In this document: piece after piece, positions 12,101-27,307 of the stretch | How the letters are laid out: every line of letters starts with the position of its first letter | Numbering within the stretch: the stretch's first letter is position 1 | Source: Spongilla lacustris | Lineage: Eukaryota; Porifera; Demospongiae; Spongillida; Spongillidae | Assembly (NCBI GenBank): GCA_949361645.1 | Contig: OX442425.1 | Coordinates: 6,947,622 to 7,011,621, forward strand | Reading direction: 5' to 3' | DNA: 64,000 bases | Made by a program: the position numbers and the translations under genes | The notes under the pieces: model-generated | Database searches by the model: none | Told to the model about the DNA's origin: nothing | The model's input: only the letters and a program-made list of their open reading frames with translations

Positions 12101-15100
12101 AGAAAGCTATTTGATCTTATCTCTTAAAGGGAATCAACTTTAATAATGCAGTTGTATTTGCCTAACTTATTAATAGTCTTCGTATACATGTACTTTTATA
12201 TATTGATAAATCCTACTAAGGAATTATGCTCAATTAAAAGCATTTGTGGACACCCCGGCATTAGCATGAGGCTCTCAGCACACATGTGACTAGAGAAGCA
12301 ATCTGTGTCCCTTCATTCTTCATAACACAAGCAATATATTTATCCATCCCAAATCAATTTTATGCACAGCCATCCTGTATTGTGTGTCATTCGAATAATA
12401 ACACGAGGGCATGATGTTTGGAGGTCAGCATCACTCAGACATTACTCCACAGTGCAACTTACAGGTGGCATGGTGGTGGGGGATGGGGGAGGTAGAGGAT
12501 GACGTGGGAACTCTTCATCCTCTGAAGTAGGAGAGTCTACTGTTACAGGTACATACTCACATTGTTGTATGTATACATGTAAATGTACATCTATACTGTA
12601 TACGCATGTACATGTACATGTGTATGTGTAATTATACAACGCATAACTGCACACACGTGTACATATAGCTCTACAGGTAACAGTGTACCAACCTCCAGTA
12701 TCATATATCTCTTCTTCAGGTGGAGGTGAGGGAGGATGAGCAGGAGGCATTATGGGAGGGGGAGGAGGGGGAGTAGGAGTAGAACCAGTTGAACCCTGCG
12801 ATTATATGAAAGCGATATACAGAAATATACATTGTATCCCAAGCATGCAATAGTTTAACTGGTACCACAGATACTCATCTGCAGTATTGCCACGATTAAT
12901 CTGCAATCGACAAGCACCAGATTAATCTGGCAACTTTCATTACTTTATAAGATTGCCTCGTGTAAAGTGCAAAAATTGGTTCCTTGAGGAGCTGTTGGTA
13001 CTCAGCTTTCAGCGCCAAAAGGAGCCAGCACTTCATCTTATCCACGCTTCATGACAAAGTATTGTGGCAAGGCAGGCAACTTACAAAGGCACGCATTAGT
13101 GCGTACAATCGGATCCAGTTGGATGGAGTCTAGCGTAACGGGAAAGGTGATTTCTGTCATGAAAACTAAGTGTAGTGGACCATCGGGGAGGCCACCATTG
13201 TCTTGGATCACAGGAAGGCATTTTGGAAGCCAAACATAACTACTAACTGAGACGTGTAAGCGCTCCAGCGGTAGAAAACAGTCGTCTTGAGAGAGAAGAA
13301 GACCAAGGGGGTCATGAAATAGAAGCAGCTGGTGAGGGCAATAACAAGGGACACCAAGGTGAAGGAGCAAATGTCAATGATCCCCTAAAATGCTACATGT
13401 ACGTGGGAGGTGAATTCCTGACATGGGCCGTGTATTGCTAACTAACAACAGGGCAGGGGCACCAGTACAAACCCATGCGCTGCTGCGGATTAATAAAAAG
13501 GAACAGAGATGTGTTAGGGGGAGAGGAGGAGGATCCAACTGCTCATGAGAGGCTATTTCTGTAGATGAAGCTGGCTGGAAGTCTCAAAATTGTGATAAAG
13601 GGAAGAGAAGCCCAAGGGGGGGGAAGAGATGGGGCTCATCCTAATGCTGTAGCAATGAAAGAAGGGAAGCCACGTCAGTGATTCGGGATGTGTGGATCAA
13701 AAACTGGGCGATCACGCTAACATGTAGAAAAACACCAATGGGATGCTTTGAAGATCCCAGTGTCTTATTTACTGTCCTGAGGCACTACGTGTAAATTGCA
13801 CGATTTTGCATTCAGGAATATGCACATGTCATGTGCATATGAACACATTTGCTGCCTTTAAACTTTGAAGTTAGAGGTGTAAAACTCTAAAATAGCCCTC
13901 TTATTTCAACAGGTTATAACCTGTCAAAATCTTCATCACTTATCGATTAAGCACTTGTCTGTCATCATTTTAATAGCGATAACTGCGATACACTAATTCA
14001 AAAGCCACTGACGATAAAATAACTTAATAATCCTTACTACCAGAAGCAATGGCGATATCAAAGCAAGAAGCTAATCTATGTGCCAAAAAAATAGGACATG
14101 GTTAGTGTGGATCGCGAAGAGTTCATTGTGGCAATATTTCACTATGCACAAGAAGGCTATAAATTCACCTTGAGTTGTGTGCTTGAAGTGTTACATGTGG
14201 GTATACACGACATGACAATAATACTACCAAACGTGAGGTGTCATCAGAAGTCTACCCATGGATTAGAGTTGTCCCATATCCAGGAAGGCAAAGTGTAAGC
14301 CCTCCAACACTACAACACTGTAAAAAAAATTCTTCATAGCACAGGTTCTGGGAATTTTCATTGCAGCAGCTCTCAGAAGGAAGGTACCAGAAGCACGTTT
14401 GCAGCACTAATATAACAGAGCTCTCCTCCACCTGCCACCATTGATGAGTACTAGCCAAAGCTATCTGAGTTGTTGGTTAAAGCACTTACTACTCTGCAAC
14501 CACCCATGATGGGGGTGTTGAGCAAGGTTTGTGTGGTGTATTAGTTCTCTACATGCACTGAGATCGAAGCCTTGCTGACCATTACCACTTCTGTCTCAAT
14601 TCTAAATTTCTGTAGTACAAGTATAAGCTTAAATACATGTACATGTAAACTCATTCTTTCAAGCAGCTCTGAATGCAGGAAAGATATGAAAACAAGTACA
14701 GTCTTGTGCATATGTATACGTTCATGACTGCACGCATGATATATAAAGCGTCAGTAATCGCAATAATCATGATATGACTTTTTTACGTGATATCATGATA
14801 AGCTAATAATGCAGTAACACTGCTCACCCATGCACATGTACACACACATACAGCCATGCACACATACAGCCATGCACACATACAGCCATGCACACATACA
14901 GCCATGCACACATGCAGCCATGCACACATACAGCCATGCACACATGCAGCCATGTACACATGCAGCCATGTACACATACAGCCATGCACACATGCAGCCA
15001 TGCACACATGCAGCCATGCACACATGCAGCCATGCACACATGCAGCCATGTACACATGCAGCCATGTACACATACAGCCATGCACACATGCAGCCATGTA

Positions 15101-18100
15101 CACATGCAACCATGTACACATGCAGCCATGTACACATGCAGCCATGTACACATACAGCCATGCACACATGCAGCCATGCACACATGCAGCCATGCACACA
15201 TACAGCCATGCACACATGCAGCCATGCACACATGCAGCCATGCACACATGCAGCCATGCACACATGCAGCCATGTACACATGCAGCCATGTACACATACA
15301 GCCATGCACACATGCAGCCATGTACACATGCAACCATGTACACATGCAGCCATGTACACATGCAGCCATGTACACATACAGCCATGCACACATGCAGCCA
15401 TGTACACATGCAGCCATGTACACATGCAGCCATGTACACATGCAGCCATGTACACATACAGCCATGTACACATACAGCCATGCACACATGCAGCCATGCA
15501 CACATACAGCCAAGTACACATACAGCCATGCACACACACATGCAGCCATGCACACATACAGCCATGCACACATACAGCCAAGTACACATGCAGCCATGCA
15601 CACACACATACAGCCATGCACACACACATACAGCCATGCACACACACATACAGCCATGCACACACACATACAGCCATGCACACACACATACAGCCATGCA
15701 CACACACATACAGCCATGTACACACACATACAGCCATGCACACACACATACAGCCATGCACACACACATACAGCCATGCACACACACATACAGCCATGCA
15801 CACACACATACAGCCATGTACACACACATACAGCCATGCACACACACATACAGCCATGCACACACACATACAGCCATGTACACACACATACAGCCATGCA
15901 CACACACATACAGCCATGCACACACACATACAGCCATGTACACACACATACAGCCATGCACACACACATACAGCCATGCACACACACATACAGCCATGTA
16001 CACACACATACAGCCATGCACACACACATACAGCCATGTACACACACATCAAAAAGCACACGCACATGCAGTTCCTCCAAAATAAATGACTGATCCAATA
16101 ATGCAAACAATTGGTAAGTAACAGGTAGTGTGAAAAGCATAATAACTTTATCGTAGCGCTACGATAAAGTTATTATGCTTTCACACCACCTGTTATTGAA
16201 CCACATACAATAGGATGACTTACCAGCCGTTTTGGCATGCTGGCAATAGGTGGAGGGGGCGGGGCATCATCTTCAGCTGTGTGTGTACCAAGTGATCACA
16301 TCAAGTACCATCCTGCAAGTGACACCAGCACCCCCACATGTGGCACCAGCACCCCCACATGTGGCGCCAGCACCCCTACATGTAACACCAGCACCCCCAC
16401 ATGTGGCACCAGCACCCCTACATGTGGCACCAGCACCCACACATGTGGCAATAGCACCCCACATGTGGCACCAGCACCCCCACATGTGGCACCAGCACCC
16501 CACATGTGGCACCAGCACCCTCACATGTGGCACCAGCACCCCACATGTGGCACCAGCACCCCCACATGTGGCACTAGCACCCCGCATGTGGCACCAGCAC
16601 CCCCACATGTGGCACCAGCACCCCCACATGTGGCACCAGCACCCCCACATGTGGCACCAGCACCCCCACATGTGGCACCAGCACCCCCACATGTGGCACC
16701 AGCACCCCCACATGTGACACCAGCACCCCCACATGTGACACCAGCACCCCCACATGTACCCCAACATATGAATAATAACTTCTACTGACTGTCGCAAAAA
16801 TGAAAAATAAATCTGTTGTGCTGCATTTAGGGTTTGTTTGTGACCACAAAGATACTCATAGATGTGTATTCAAGGTGTATACACAACTTATTGGTCATTG
16901 ATTTTTTCAAATATGCACACACACATGTATACACACACGCATACATGTACACACACATGACATGTATCATTCGACCAATGTGTTACACTGACCTCCATCA
17001 TAGATCTGTTCATCATCCTCAGAGGGTAAAGGTGGCTTCGTACTCTATGATATACATAAAAACACACCAGTGTTATATGCACAGACATGATTTAATTTAT
17101 ACTGTAAAATGATTTTTACAATGTAAATTACAAGTACATGTACATGTAATTTACACTGTAAAATTACCAATTTGCACTTACTAACTCTTATTGACCATAT
17201 AGTTGCACGTTTACAAGGAATGTACATGTACATGTATGCGTATACATGTATGTACATGTACATGTATTAGTTTCAAAAAATTGAACTGTATGCAACTACA
17301 GATGTATAAGTACATGCATGTACATGTAGCCTAGCAATGCACAGTATACTGCACAACAGGATACTTGTTTTTGCTACTATATAGAAATAAACAGCCAAAT
17401 ATCAGTGATCAAAATATCAAACTTACAGGGTTCTTTCCTGGGGCACTGGTAGGGACATCCTCATCGACTGAAACATAAAGAAAAAGAGCACGGTTAATTA
17501 AAAGAGCACGGTTAATTAAAAGAGCACGGTTAATTAAAAGAGCACGGTTAATTAAAAGAGCACGGTTAATTAAAAAGTGTGTAGGGTCAGTAACACTGCA
17601 GAACATGAATTACATGTACATGTGGTCCAATGATGTGTGAGCACCATTGGACCACATGCTTACAACTACAGGGGTTTTTTTTTTTTTTTAATCACACTAC
17701 CGAGATTCTATAGTAATTTCACTTATGAAATACAAGTCCATAATAATTAATCTATGAACATGGGAAGCCCTAGAGATTCACTGTGAATATACATGTTACA
17801 AGTACAGGTACAATTTAGCAACGTTCAACTGCATGTACATGTACGAAATCTAAATCCCTACTAAATTGAAATCTTGATTTTTTTTTTATTTTCGCAATGT
17901 AATTAATTTAGGGGCCATTGTATCTTGATTTAGTGGTTTGAATTTATTAATAAATTTGGCCTGGTCAATATTATTAAAATTCAAGGAAATATTGGAGCTT
18001 TTTGATGCCTCTAAAATGGTACGTTTCTAATTAGGCGTTATCCAAATAAGTGTTATTGGGAATTCATTTTCGTTAATTTTAATTTGTTTTTTATCATCAA

Positions 18101-21100
18101 AATAAAAATACAATAATATTAAGGCACATACACATCATACTAAATTAACAAAACTAAATTGCAAGGCATGCGTGTATGTTGTACATGCATAATTTAAATG
18201 TAGTGCATGTAAGCATAAGGTACACTGTTAGTGCTGTAGCTTTGGGCCATAAGGGTCAAAGGACCATGACATGATACATGTACTTATGGTCACATGACAT
18301 ATTGATACTCATGGTCACATGACATGATACTCATGGTCACATGACATATTGATACTCATGGTCACATGACATATTAATACCCATGGTCACATGACATATT
18401 GATACTCATGGTCACATGACATATTATACTCATGGTCACATGACATATTGATACTCATGGTCACATGACATATTGATACTCATGGTCACATGACATATTA
18501 TACTCATGGTCACATGACACAGTGATATTATGGTCACATGTATTGGACACAGATATTCATCAGGGTAGTGTATGAGCAATTTAATCCTTTCAAAGTATAG
18601 CTGATCTCTGCCACTGACTTCTTCATTCAAGTAAGCTTTTTAACGCCATGTGCTTAAGTTAAAGTGCCAGTAAGAAAAAATGTTTGTATACTGAGGGATT
18701 ACTGACCTCCTGTGTCATAAATCTCTTCCTCATCTTCATCTTGATTAGTAGGGGGAGGAGAGGTAGGGGGAGGAGGAGAGGTTGGGGGTGGAGGAGAAGT
18801 AGGGGGAGGAGGAGAGGTTGGGGGAGGAGGAGAGGTAGGAGGCAGAGGAGAGGTAGGGGGAAGAGGTGACTTGAGGGGAGGCCGTGCAGAATTCAGAGCA
18901 CCTTTGACTGCCATATTTGGACTTGCAGGTGGCTGTATGATACAGAAAGAAAGCAGTCCAATTACATCATCACAAGCTGCATGCTGATTATTAGCTGCAT
19001 GCCCATGCCAAAACAAAAATGTGAGCTTAGAACCTACTTTAACCTTTGACCCCACCTTTGACCCCAACTTGGGATCAGCCTTGCGATCCACTTTGAGAGA
19101 AGCTTTAGGGTCCATCTTTCCTTTAGGCTCCATCTTGGGTTCAGCCTTAGGCTCCATCTTTCCTTTAGGCTCCATCTTGGGTTCAGCCTTAGGCTCCATC
19201 TTTCCTTTAGGCTCCATCTTGGGTTCAGCCTTAGGCTCCATCTTTCCTTTAGGCTCCATCTTGGGTTCAGCCTTAGGCTCCATCTTTCCTTTAGGCTCCA
19301 TCTTGGGTTCAGCCTTAGGCTCCATCTTTCCTTTAGGCTCCATCTTGGGTTCAGCCTTAGGCTCCATCTTTCCTTTAGGCTCCATCTTGGGTTCAGCCTT
19401 AGGCTCCATCTTTCCTTTAGGCTCCATCTTGGGTTCAGCCTTAGGCTCCATCTTTCCTTTAGGCTCCATCTTTCCTTTAGGCTCCATCTTTCCTTTAGGC
19501 TCCATCTTTGGTGTCAAGTTTGGTTCCATCTTTGGGGCCGTCGACTGCTCCAACTTAGGTTCATGTTGCTTGGATTGAATCAGAGATGGGGCCACCTCTG
19601 GACATGGGACAAATGCAGAAGCACACAACATTGGGCATCTCTACAAATGTGCAGCACCCCTTAGATATATGTACACCTGTACCTAGTGATACATACATGC
19701 ACATGCACATTCTACATATGCATGTACAGTGATGTACACATGTGCAAATGTAGGTATGTTGGTAGCATACATATGTACATATGCAGGGTTTTGGGGGGGG
19801 GGAGGGGGGGAACAAGTGTTTGAGTTCATATGCTCAAAAAGTTTGCAATGTACATGGGATGTAGTGGGATTGGGTGTGGTGGGGTGGGTGTGGTTTGTAT
19901 AATGGGGTGTGGCTTGATTGATGGGGTGTAGTGGGATTGGGATGAGGATATTAAGTACCCAGATATTATACACTTGTATCATACGACCTAAATGTGCAAA
20001 TGTATCATCTTACACACACACACACACTTCACACAAATGTCACACACTTCACACACTTCACAAACTACACACACACGTGCAAACACACACACACTTCACA
20101 CACACACACACACACATGTCACACACAATTCACACGCTTCACACACACACACACACTGCTCACCTTCAGGTACATCATAGATTTCATCGCACTCCAACTG
20201 AGTAGAAGGAAAACATTAGAAATGATCACATCACTGTACATGTTATGGATCACAACACTGTACATGTTATGGATCACAACACTGCACATTGTACATGTAC
20301 ATACTGAGTCTTCTCCCTGCAAACGTTCTTCTTGCTCAGGTGGAAGGTCGTAGATCTCTTGATCATCTTCATCCTCACCCTACATGCACAAGAGATGAAG
20401 GTATGCACAAGAGATTAAGGTATGCACAAGAGATGAAGGTATGCACAAGAGATGAAGGTATGCACAAGAGATGAAGGTATGCACAAGAGATGAAGGTATG
20501 CACAAGGGATGAAGGTATGCACAAGAGATGAAGGTATGCACAAGAGATGAAGGTATGCACAAGAGATGAAGGTATGCACAAGAGATGAAGGTATGCACAA
20601 GGGATGAAGGTATGCACAAGAGATGAAGGTATGCACAAGAGATGAAGGTATGCACAAGAGATGAAGGTATAGATGCACGTATATACATGGGGAGAGATGT
20701 GTGCCCACTGCCATCCACACACAGACATGCTCCAACGCTAACCTCTGCTGTTGCTGCAGCACCATCTATACATGTGGGTGTGTGTGCATCATTGTTTGAA
20801 GGCAATACAAAAAGTGGATATAATCGAGGCAGAGGCAAACAACTCTGCAATACAGGTGATGGAGAGGGACAGTTGGAGCATTCCATGCATGCCTGTAATC
20901 AGCATGCACACCACATGCACACGACATGCACACACACTAACAGAACATGTCTGTTGCATACACATATGTACTAACATGCACACACTAAAAGGCAGGCATG
21001 ACATGCTTACTATGTGAAGGAAAAGATTTTTTTGAGTTTCCAGCTTGCCTGAAAGAAGAGGGGAATCATGGGTAACATGGAGGGGTGTGTAACATGGAGG

Positions 21101-24100
21101 GTTGGATAACATGGAGGGGTGGGTAACATGGAGGGGTGGGTAACATGGAGGGGTGGGTACATGGAGGGGTGGGTACATGGAGGGGTGGGTACATGGAGGG
21201 GTGGGTAAATGGAGGGGTGGGTACATGGAGGGGTGGGTACATGGAGGGTTGGATAACATGGAGGGGTGGGTAACATGGAGGGGTGGGTAACATGGAGGGG
21301 TGGGTAACATGGAGGGGTGGGTACATGGAGGGGTGGGTACATGGAGGGGTGGGTACATGGAGGGTTGGATAACATGGAGGGGTGGGTAACATGGAGGGGT
21401 GGGTAACATGGAGGGGTGGGTACATGGAGGGGTGGGTACATGGAGGGGTGGGTAACATGGAGGGGTGGGTAACATGGAGGGGTGGGTAACATGGAGGGGT
21501 GGGTACATGGAGGGGTGGGTACATGGAGGGGTGGGTACATGGAGGGGTGGGTACATGGAGGTAACATGGAGGGGTGGATAACATGGAGGGGTGGGTAACA
21601 TGAATACATGCACAACATCCTTGTGATATCTACATTGTACATGTAGTTGGATTACATGGAGGTGTTGCACTGCAGTGTACATGTGATCATGTGATGCCCA
21701 TACATTGCCTAGCGCCTGAGTTATCTGTACATTGTTAGAGACAGGTTTAGTGTGTGTAACTTGTTAGGAACTGGTCTAAGGTGTCAAACTGGATTTGTCT
21801 GCAGTCAGACAGGTTTGCCTAGTTGCCATAAATAGGTAATGCTGCACCAGTGATCACCCTTTTCTCTCCACCAATTGTCTGGGACTCAACTGATATGTAC
21901 ATGTATATGCGTGTGGCGCCATCTAAACACTGCAGGATACCCCCAATCCTCACTGCAGGATACACACAATCCTCACTGCAGGATACACACAATCCTCACT
22001 GCAAAAATAAAAATAAATCCCCGTGCATAATGGTAACTATGGCAGCTTAACAGCCACCCAAGGCTTTTACACATGTACACGTAAATGTGTGCACTGGAAG
22101 TAATTTGGTATAAAGTAAATACAAAGGCTAGCGGTTAATACATCAGCTAGAGTGTACTATGCGCATATTAGGATGTACATGTACATGAATTCAGTAGGAG
22201 CGATAATAGTTTTAAACTGTGCACAAGTTATTTAAATAACAGTTTTATTTAAAATTCTATATTAAGGATTATGACTCAGCGACGTACAGACAGTGTGTAC
22301 ACACTGCGTACGTACATGTAGACATGCACACATGATGTGCAAAGGCTAGCAATAAGGCAAGTTAATTGAGGAGTAACAAACCTAATCAGCAGATACATAC
22401 CTTGTTGAAAGTGTTAATAACATATGCTAACATGTACATTCAAGGTCTAATTTTAATTTAACTAGATCAAGCAAGAAGTAAAGGGGGGGGGGGGGGGGGG
22501 GGAGAGACAACAGTTCAAAATCTTCATTGTACGTGTATATGTAAGACTGATTTCTGAATAAAATTAGCAACTGCATAACCAAACACCATGTAGACCACAG
22601 TGGGGGGGGGGGGGGACTGGTACCAATGCTTGTGCACTGCACACTTACGCTGCTCTTGCATCTGACTCATCAATTGACTGCGTGAGGAAGGGGTGAGGAG
22701 AGGTGGATTAGTCAAAACACTGCCCACCACACATTAATCACTATGCATGCATCCGACAAAAACTCTTCCAATGGGGTTTGATAAATCAGCAATACAATGC
22801 AGTCCTACCCATCACCATCACCCCCACGGTACCATCACCATCACCCATCACCACCCATCATCACCCTGGATACATCTCAACGTACCCGTTTGAAGCCAAA
22901 TGCATGTAGTTTGGCCTTCAGCACTCGTATAGTGTCCTATGAAAGGCATCATACATGTGTCATACATGTGTCATACATGTGTCATGATACATGTGTCATG
23001 TGTCAGTCATACATACATGTTCATACATGTGTCAAACATGTCACAACACATACACCTGTACCCACATATACACAAGACATTGAAGCATCACAACACATAG
23101 ACACAGTTGTGCCACATGCTCATAAAGGAAGGCAGGAAATATAAATATATGGGTGTGGCAGTCATGTGACAGCATCATCCTGTCAGGTGCATGTCATGTG
23201 CCGTCATGTGACTTACATCTGCGGCCACTGTTCCTTTTGGATCGCTAGCTGGAACTGGAAGAACACACTGATTAGAACGCTACCAAAGTCAGCATAGCAA
23301 TGGTACACTTGCTCACACTACACATTCACAGAGGTTACATCATAGTCCAATTGTGACACGATATAAATACTTCACTTTACAATGTAAAAAAGGACTGATT
23401 GAAAAATCAACAATAATGAACATCCCATCTTTTTTTATGTTATCTTACACTGAGTGCTTCCCTTCAGTGCAAAATGATTAGTGGTTAAGTTCTTCATTAA
23501 TGATTATTAATGGTAAGCCATAATTTAGCATCCAAATGTATGTACCCCTTTCAAAACAATGAATAGTGCATCAACCAGTCAATGAGTGGTCTGGGGACCA
23601 CCTAATAACTAAGCATTATGCAGGTGACAGTCGTGCTATATACATGCACCAGCTGCAGGTTTGATCATGTACATGTGGATTTAGAAATGACACACCCACC
23701 ACACTGGGTAAATTATTTGATGTGTAGCATAGGATACCCCAGCATACTACCATAGGATACCCCAGCATACTACCATAGGATACCCCAGCATACTACCATA
23801 GGATACCCCAGCATACTACCATAGGATACCCCAGCATACTACCATAGGATACCCCAGCATACTACCATAGGATACCCCAGCATACTACCATTTTTTTTTT
23901 TAATTGCTTTAGCTAACCCTTTACACCACCTCAATATATCTAACTTTCTTGTAGGCAAAGTTTTTATGAATACCATTTGCTGCACTGTTTATTGTGGAAC
24001 CTTGTGGCATCAGTTATGGTGGTGCAAAGGTCAGTTATGGATTTGTAATATACAAAGTTACACCCAGCAAATATCTGCCCATGCCCATGTGCCCAGTGGG

Positions 24101-27100
24101 CCAACATGGACAATTGCAAAGTTGCTTACATGTACATGTACATGTTACACTGTACACTGTTGCACTGTACACTGTTGCACTGTACACTGTTGCACTGTAC
24201 ACTGTACACTGTACACTGTACACTGTACAGTGTACAGTGTACATTCATCCAAGAGATTCTGGTCTTACCAGGTTGAGGTTCCACACCTCCACCTCCACCT
24301 CCCCCATCACCTTCACCTTCCTCCTCATCATCATCATCATCAACTGAAGGAAGCAATAAATGCATCAAGCCACACCCACTACTTATACTGGATGCATTAC
24401 TTACAGCTGTCTTCAAATGAATCATTCCCCTGCAGGAAAGGAGATACCATATCTATGACCAATCCAAACCATCCCCTTCATCCAACTACTGGACCACTAC
24501 TGGACCACATACACTACTGGACCACTACTGGACCACATACACTACTGGACCACTACTGGACCACATACACTACTGGACCACTACTGGACCACTTACACTA
24601 CTGGACCACTACTGGACCACATACACTACTGGACCACTTACACTACTGGACCACTTACACTACTGGACCACTTACACTACTGGACCACTTACACTACTGG
24701 ACCACTACTGGACCATATACACTACTGGACCATATACAGTACCACCTCTCATAGCACAAGAAAGCCAACTTTTACCATATGCACAAGGGGGAGGTGGTTA
24801 CCAGGGGGAGGTGGTTACCAGGGGGAGGTGGTCACCAGGGGGAGGTGGTTACCAAGGGGAGGTGGTTACCAGGTGAGAGGTGGTTACCTCATCTCCTTGG
24901 AAGCCATTCTCCTCATCTGACCCGTTAGGTGGGCAGGAGGAGGGAGGAGGAGGAGGGAAGGCAGGTCCCTTGGCTGCAGGTTTGTAGTCTTCAAGCTCCT
25001 CCACACAGTCTGTTTAGGTGGAGATGGTTATGTACACACAGTGTATGTACACATCCCAACATGTGTGTGATTGTTTTTGATAATGTGTGTGTACACAAAT
25101 TGTACATGTAACAGATGAACATACACACAAGTAATGTATAAATGTGTACATTGTAGGTGTTAGCAGTCACTGCACAAGCAATTCCCTCCCACTCCCTCCC
25201 CTCCCCCCAGTGGAAGTAATCCTTTAAGTCACGATTAATATGGGTGTGGCTATTGTGACCCTATCATAACTTTTTTGTAATCATGATTAATAATCAAGAA
25301 TAGTCATGATTATAGTTAATAATCAATAATAATTATAGTCAATAATCAGTAATAATCTTGATTATAGTCAATAATCATGATTATAGTTAATAATCAATAA
25401 TAGTCATGATTATACTTTCCCTAATTTCATTTTTGGGGGGGGGGGGGGGGTGACACTTGCCCTTGTAACCATCCTTCACTCCTCCCCAGACCATCCCTCC
25501 CCATAGATATCACCATCCCTCACTCCTCCCCAGACCATCCCTCACCATAGATATCACCATCCCTCACTCCTCCCCAGACCATCCCTCCCCATAGATATCA
25601 CCATCCTTCACTCCTCCACAGACCATCCCTCACCATAGATATCACCATCCCTCACTCCTCCACAGACCATCCCTCACTCCTCCCCAGACCATCCCTCCCC
25701 ATAGATATCACCATCCCTCACTCCTCCCCAGACCATCCTTCACCATAGATATCACCATCCCTCACTCCTCCCCAGACCATCCCTCACCATAGATATCACC
25801 ATCCCTCACTCCTCCCCAGACCATACCTCGCCATAGATATCACCATCCCTCACTCCTCCCCAGACCCATAGATATCACCATCCCTCACTCCTCCCCAGAC
25901 CATCCCTCACCATAGATATCACCATCCCTCACTCCTCCACAGACCATCCCTCACCATAGATATCACCATCCCTCACTCCTCCCCAGACCATCCCTCACCA
26001 TAGATATCACCATCCCTCACTCCTCCCCAGACCATCCCTCACCATAGATATCACCATCCCTCACTCCTCCCCAGACCCATAGATATCACCATCCCTCACT
26101 CCTCCCCAGACCATCCCTCACCATAGATATCACCATCCCTCACTCCTCCACAGACCATCCCTCACCATAGATATCACCATCCCTCACTCCTCCCCAGACC
26201 ATCCCTCACCATAGATATCACCATCCCTCACTCCTCCCCAGACCCATAGATATCACCATCCCTCACTCCTCCCCAGACCATCCCTCACCATAGATATCAC
26301 CACACTCCTCCCCAGACCCATAGATATCACCATCCCTCACCATAGATATCACTGGGTCCTCCCTCGTCACCATTGTCTTGCAGAGAGGGATGGTTGCCAG
26401 GCAACGGTGGGGGAGGCTGCTCGCTGGCTGGGGTCAGGTCCATGTCCCCATCAGAATCGGCAGACTTGTCTCTGCTGGTCTGCCTCACCTGCTTAGGTCC
26501 AGTGGACTTGCTCCCAAAGCTCCTATTGAGGGGGGCATGGTGTGAGGGTGAGTGTGTGTATGGGGTGAGTGTGTGTGTACGGTGTTAGGGTGTGTGTGTA
26601 CGGTGTTAGGGTGTGTGTGCATAGTGTGAACGTGTGTGTGTATGGGGTGAGTGTGTGTGTGTGTGTGTATGGGGTGAGTGTGTGTGTGTACAGTGTTAGG
26701 GTGTGTGTACGGTGTTAGGGTGTGCGTGCATGGTGTGAGGGGGTGTGTATGGTGATAGAGTGTACATGTGTGTGTACGGTGTGATAAGGTGAGTGTGACA
26801 TACAATTCTAACCTGCATACACGTACAAGTGGGTATGGCTCGCACCATTTCACCACTGCCAGAACTTACCCAAACTTCAATGGACGTTTCTTCTTCTTAG
26901 ACCTGGCTCCTACAGCACTTCCAGGCAACTGGCTCAACACTTTCTTCAGCTGCCTACGAGGCAGAGGTCAACATAAGGACCTGCCCATATATGGTGTGCA
27001 TGTTATGCTGCAGAGGATTGCAGGGCACTGGGCTCCTATTAGAATACTAATGCTTTTGCATTCCTGTTAGAAATCTTGTGATATATACACACATGTATTT

Positions 27101-27265
27101 GTGTAAACATAGTAACAAGTGACAAGGTGAAACAATAAACCCCTCAAATAACCCCTCAAATAACCCCACAAGTAACCCCGCAAATAACTTTTGCAACCAC
27201 TGCATGGGGCACCATTGTGTTACCATGGCTACAATTGGGGCACAGCTGTGTTGCCATGGCTACAC

Positions 27266-27307
<42 letters not shown>

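Noticed and set aside
13038..13370. 110-residue minus-strand frame ([20 protein letters not shown]...)
   Set aside because: No motif, no matching splice sites, and not needed to link exons 19 and 20 in phase.
14783..16140. Six reading frames of about 400-438 codons on both strands
   Set aside because: All come from one stop-free minisatellite whose unit length is not divisible by three; the peptides are cyclic repeats without family features.
20789..21682. 297-residue minus-strand frame rich in HVPTPPC
   Set aside because: It is the translation of the ACATGGAGGGGTGGGTA array in an intron; the only real coding bases are exon 11 and possibly exon 12 sequence.
22400..22450. Possible extra exon ending CAACAAG|gtatgt
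   Set aside because: All acceptors within reach give a stop in the phase required between exons 10 and 11.
23720..23890. CRISPR-like array
   Set aside because: Copies are directly adjacent with no unique spacers, in a eukaryotic intron.
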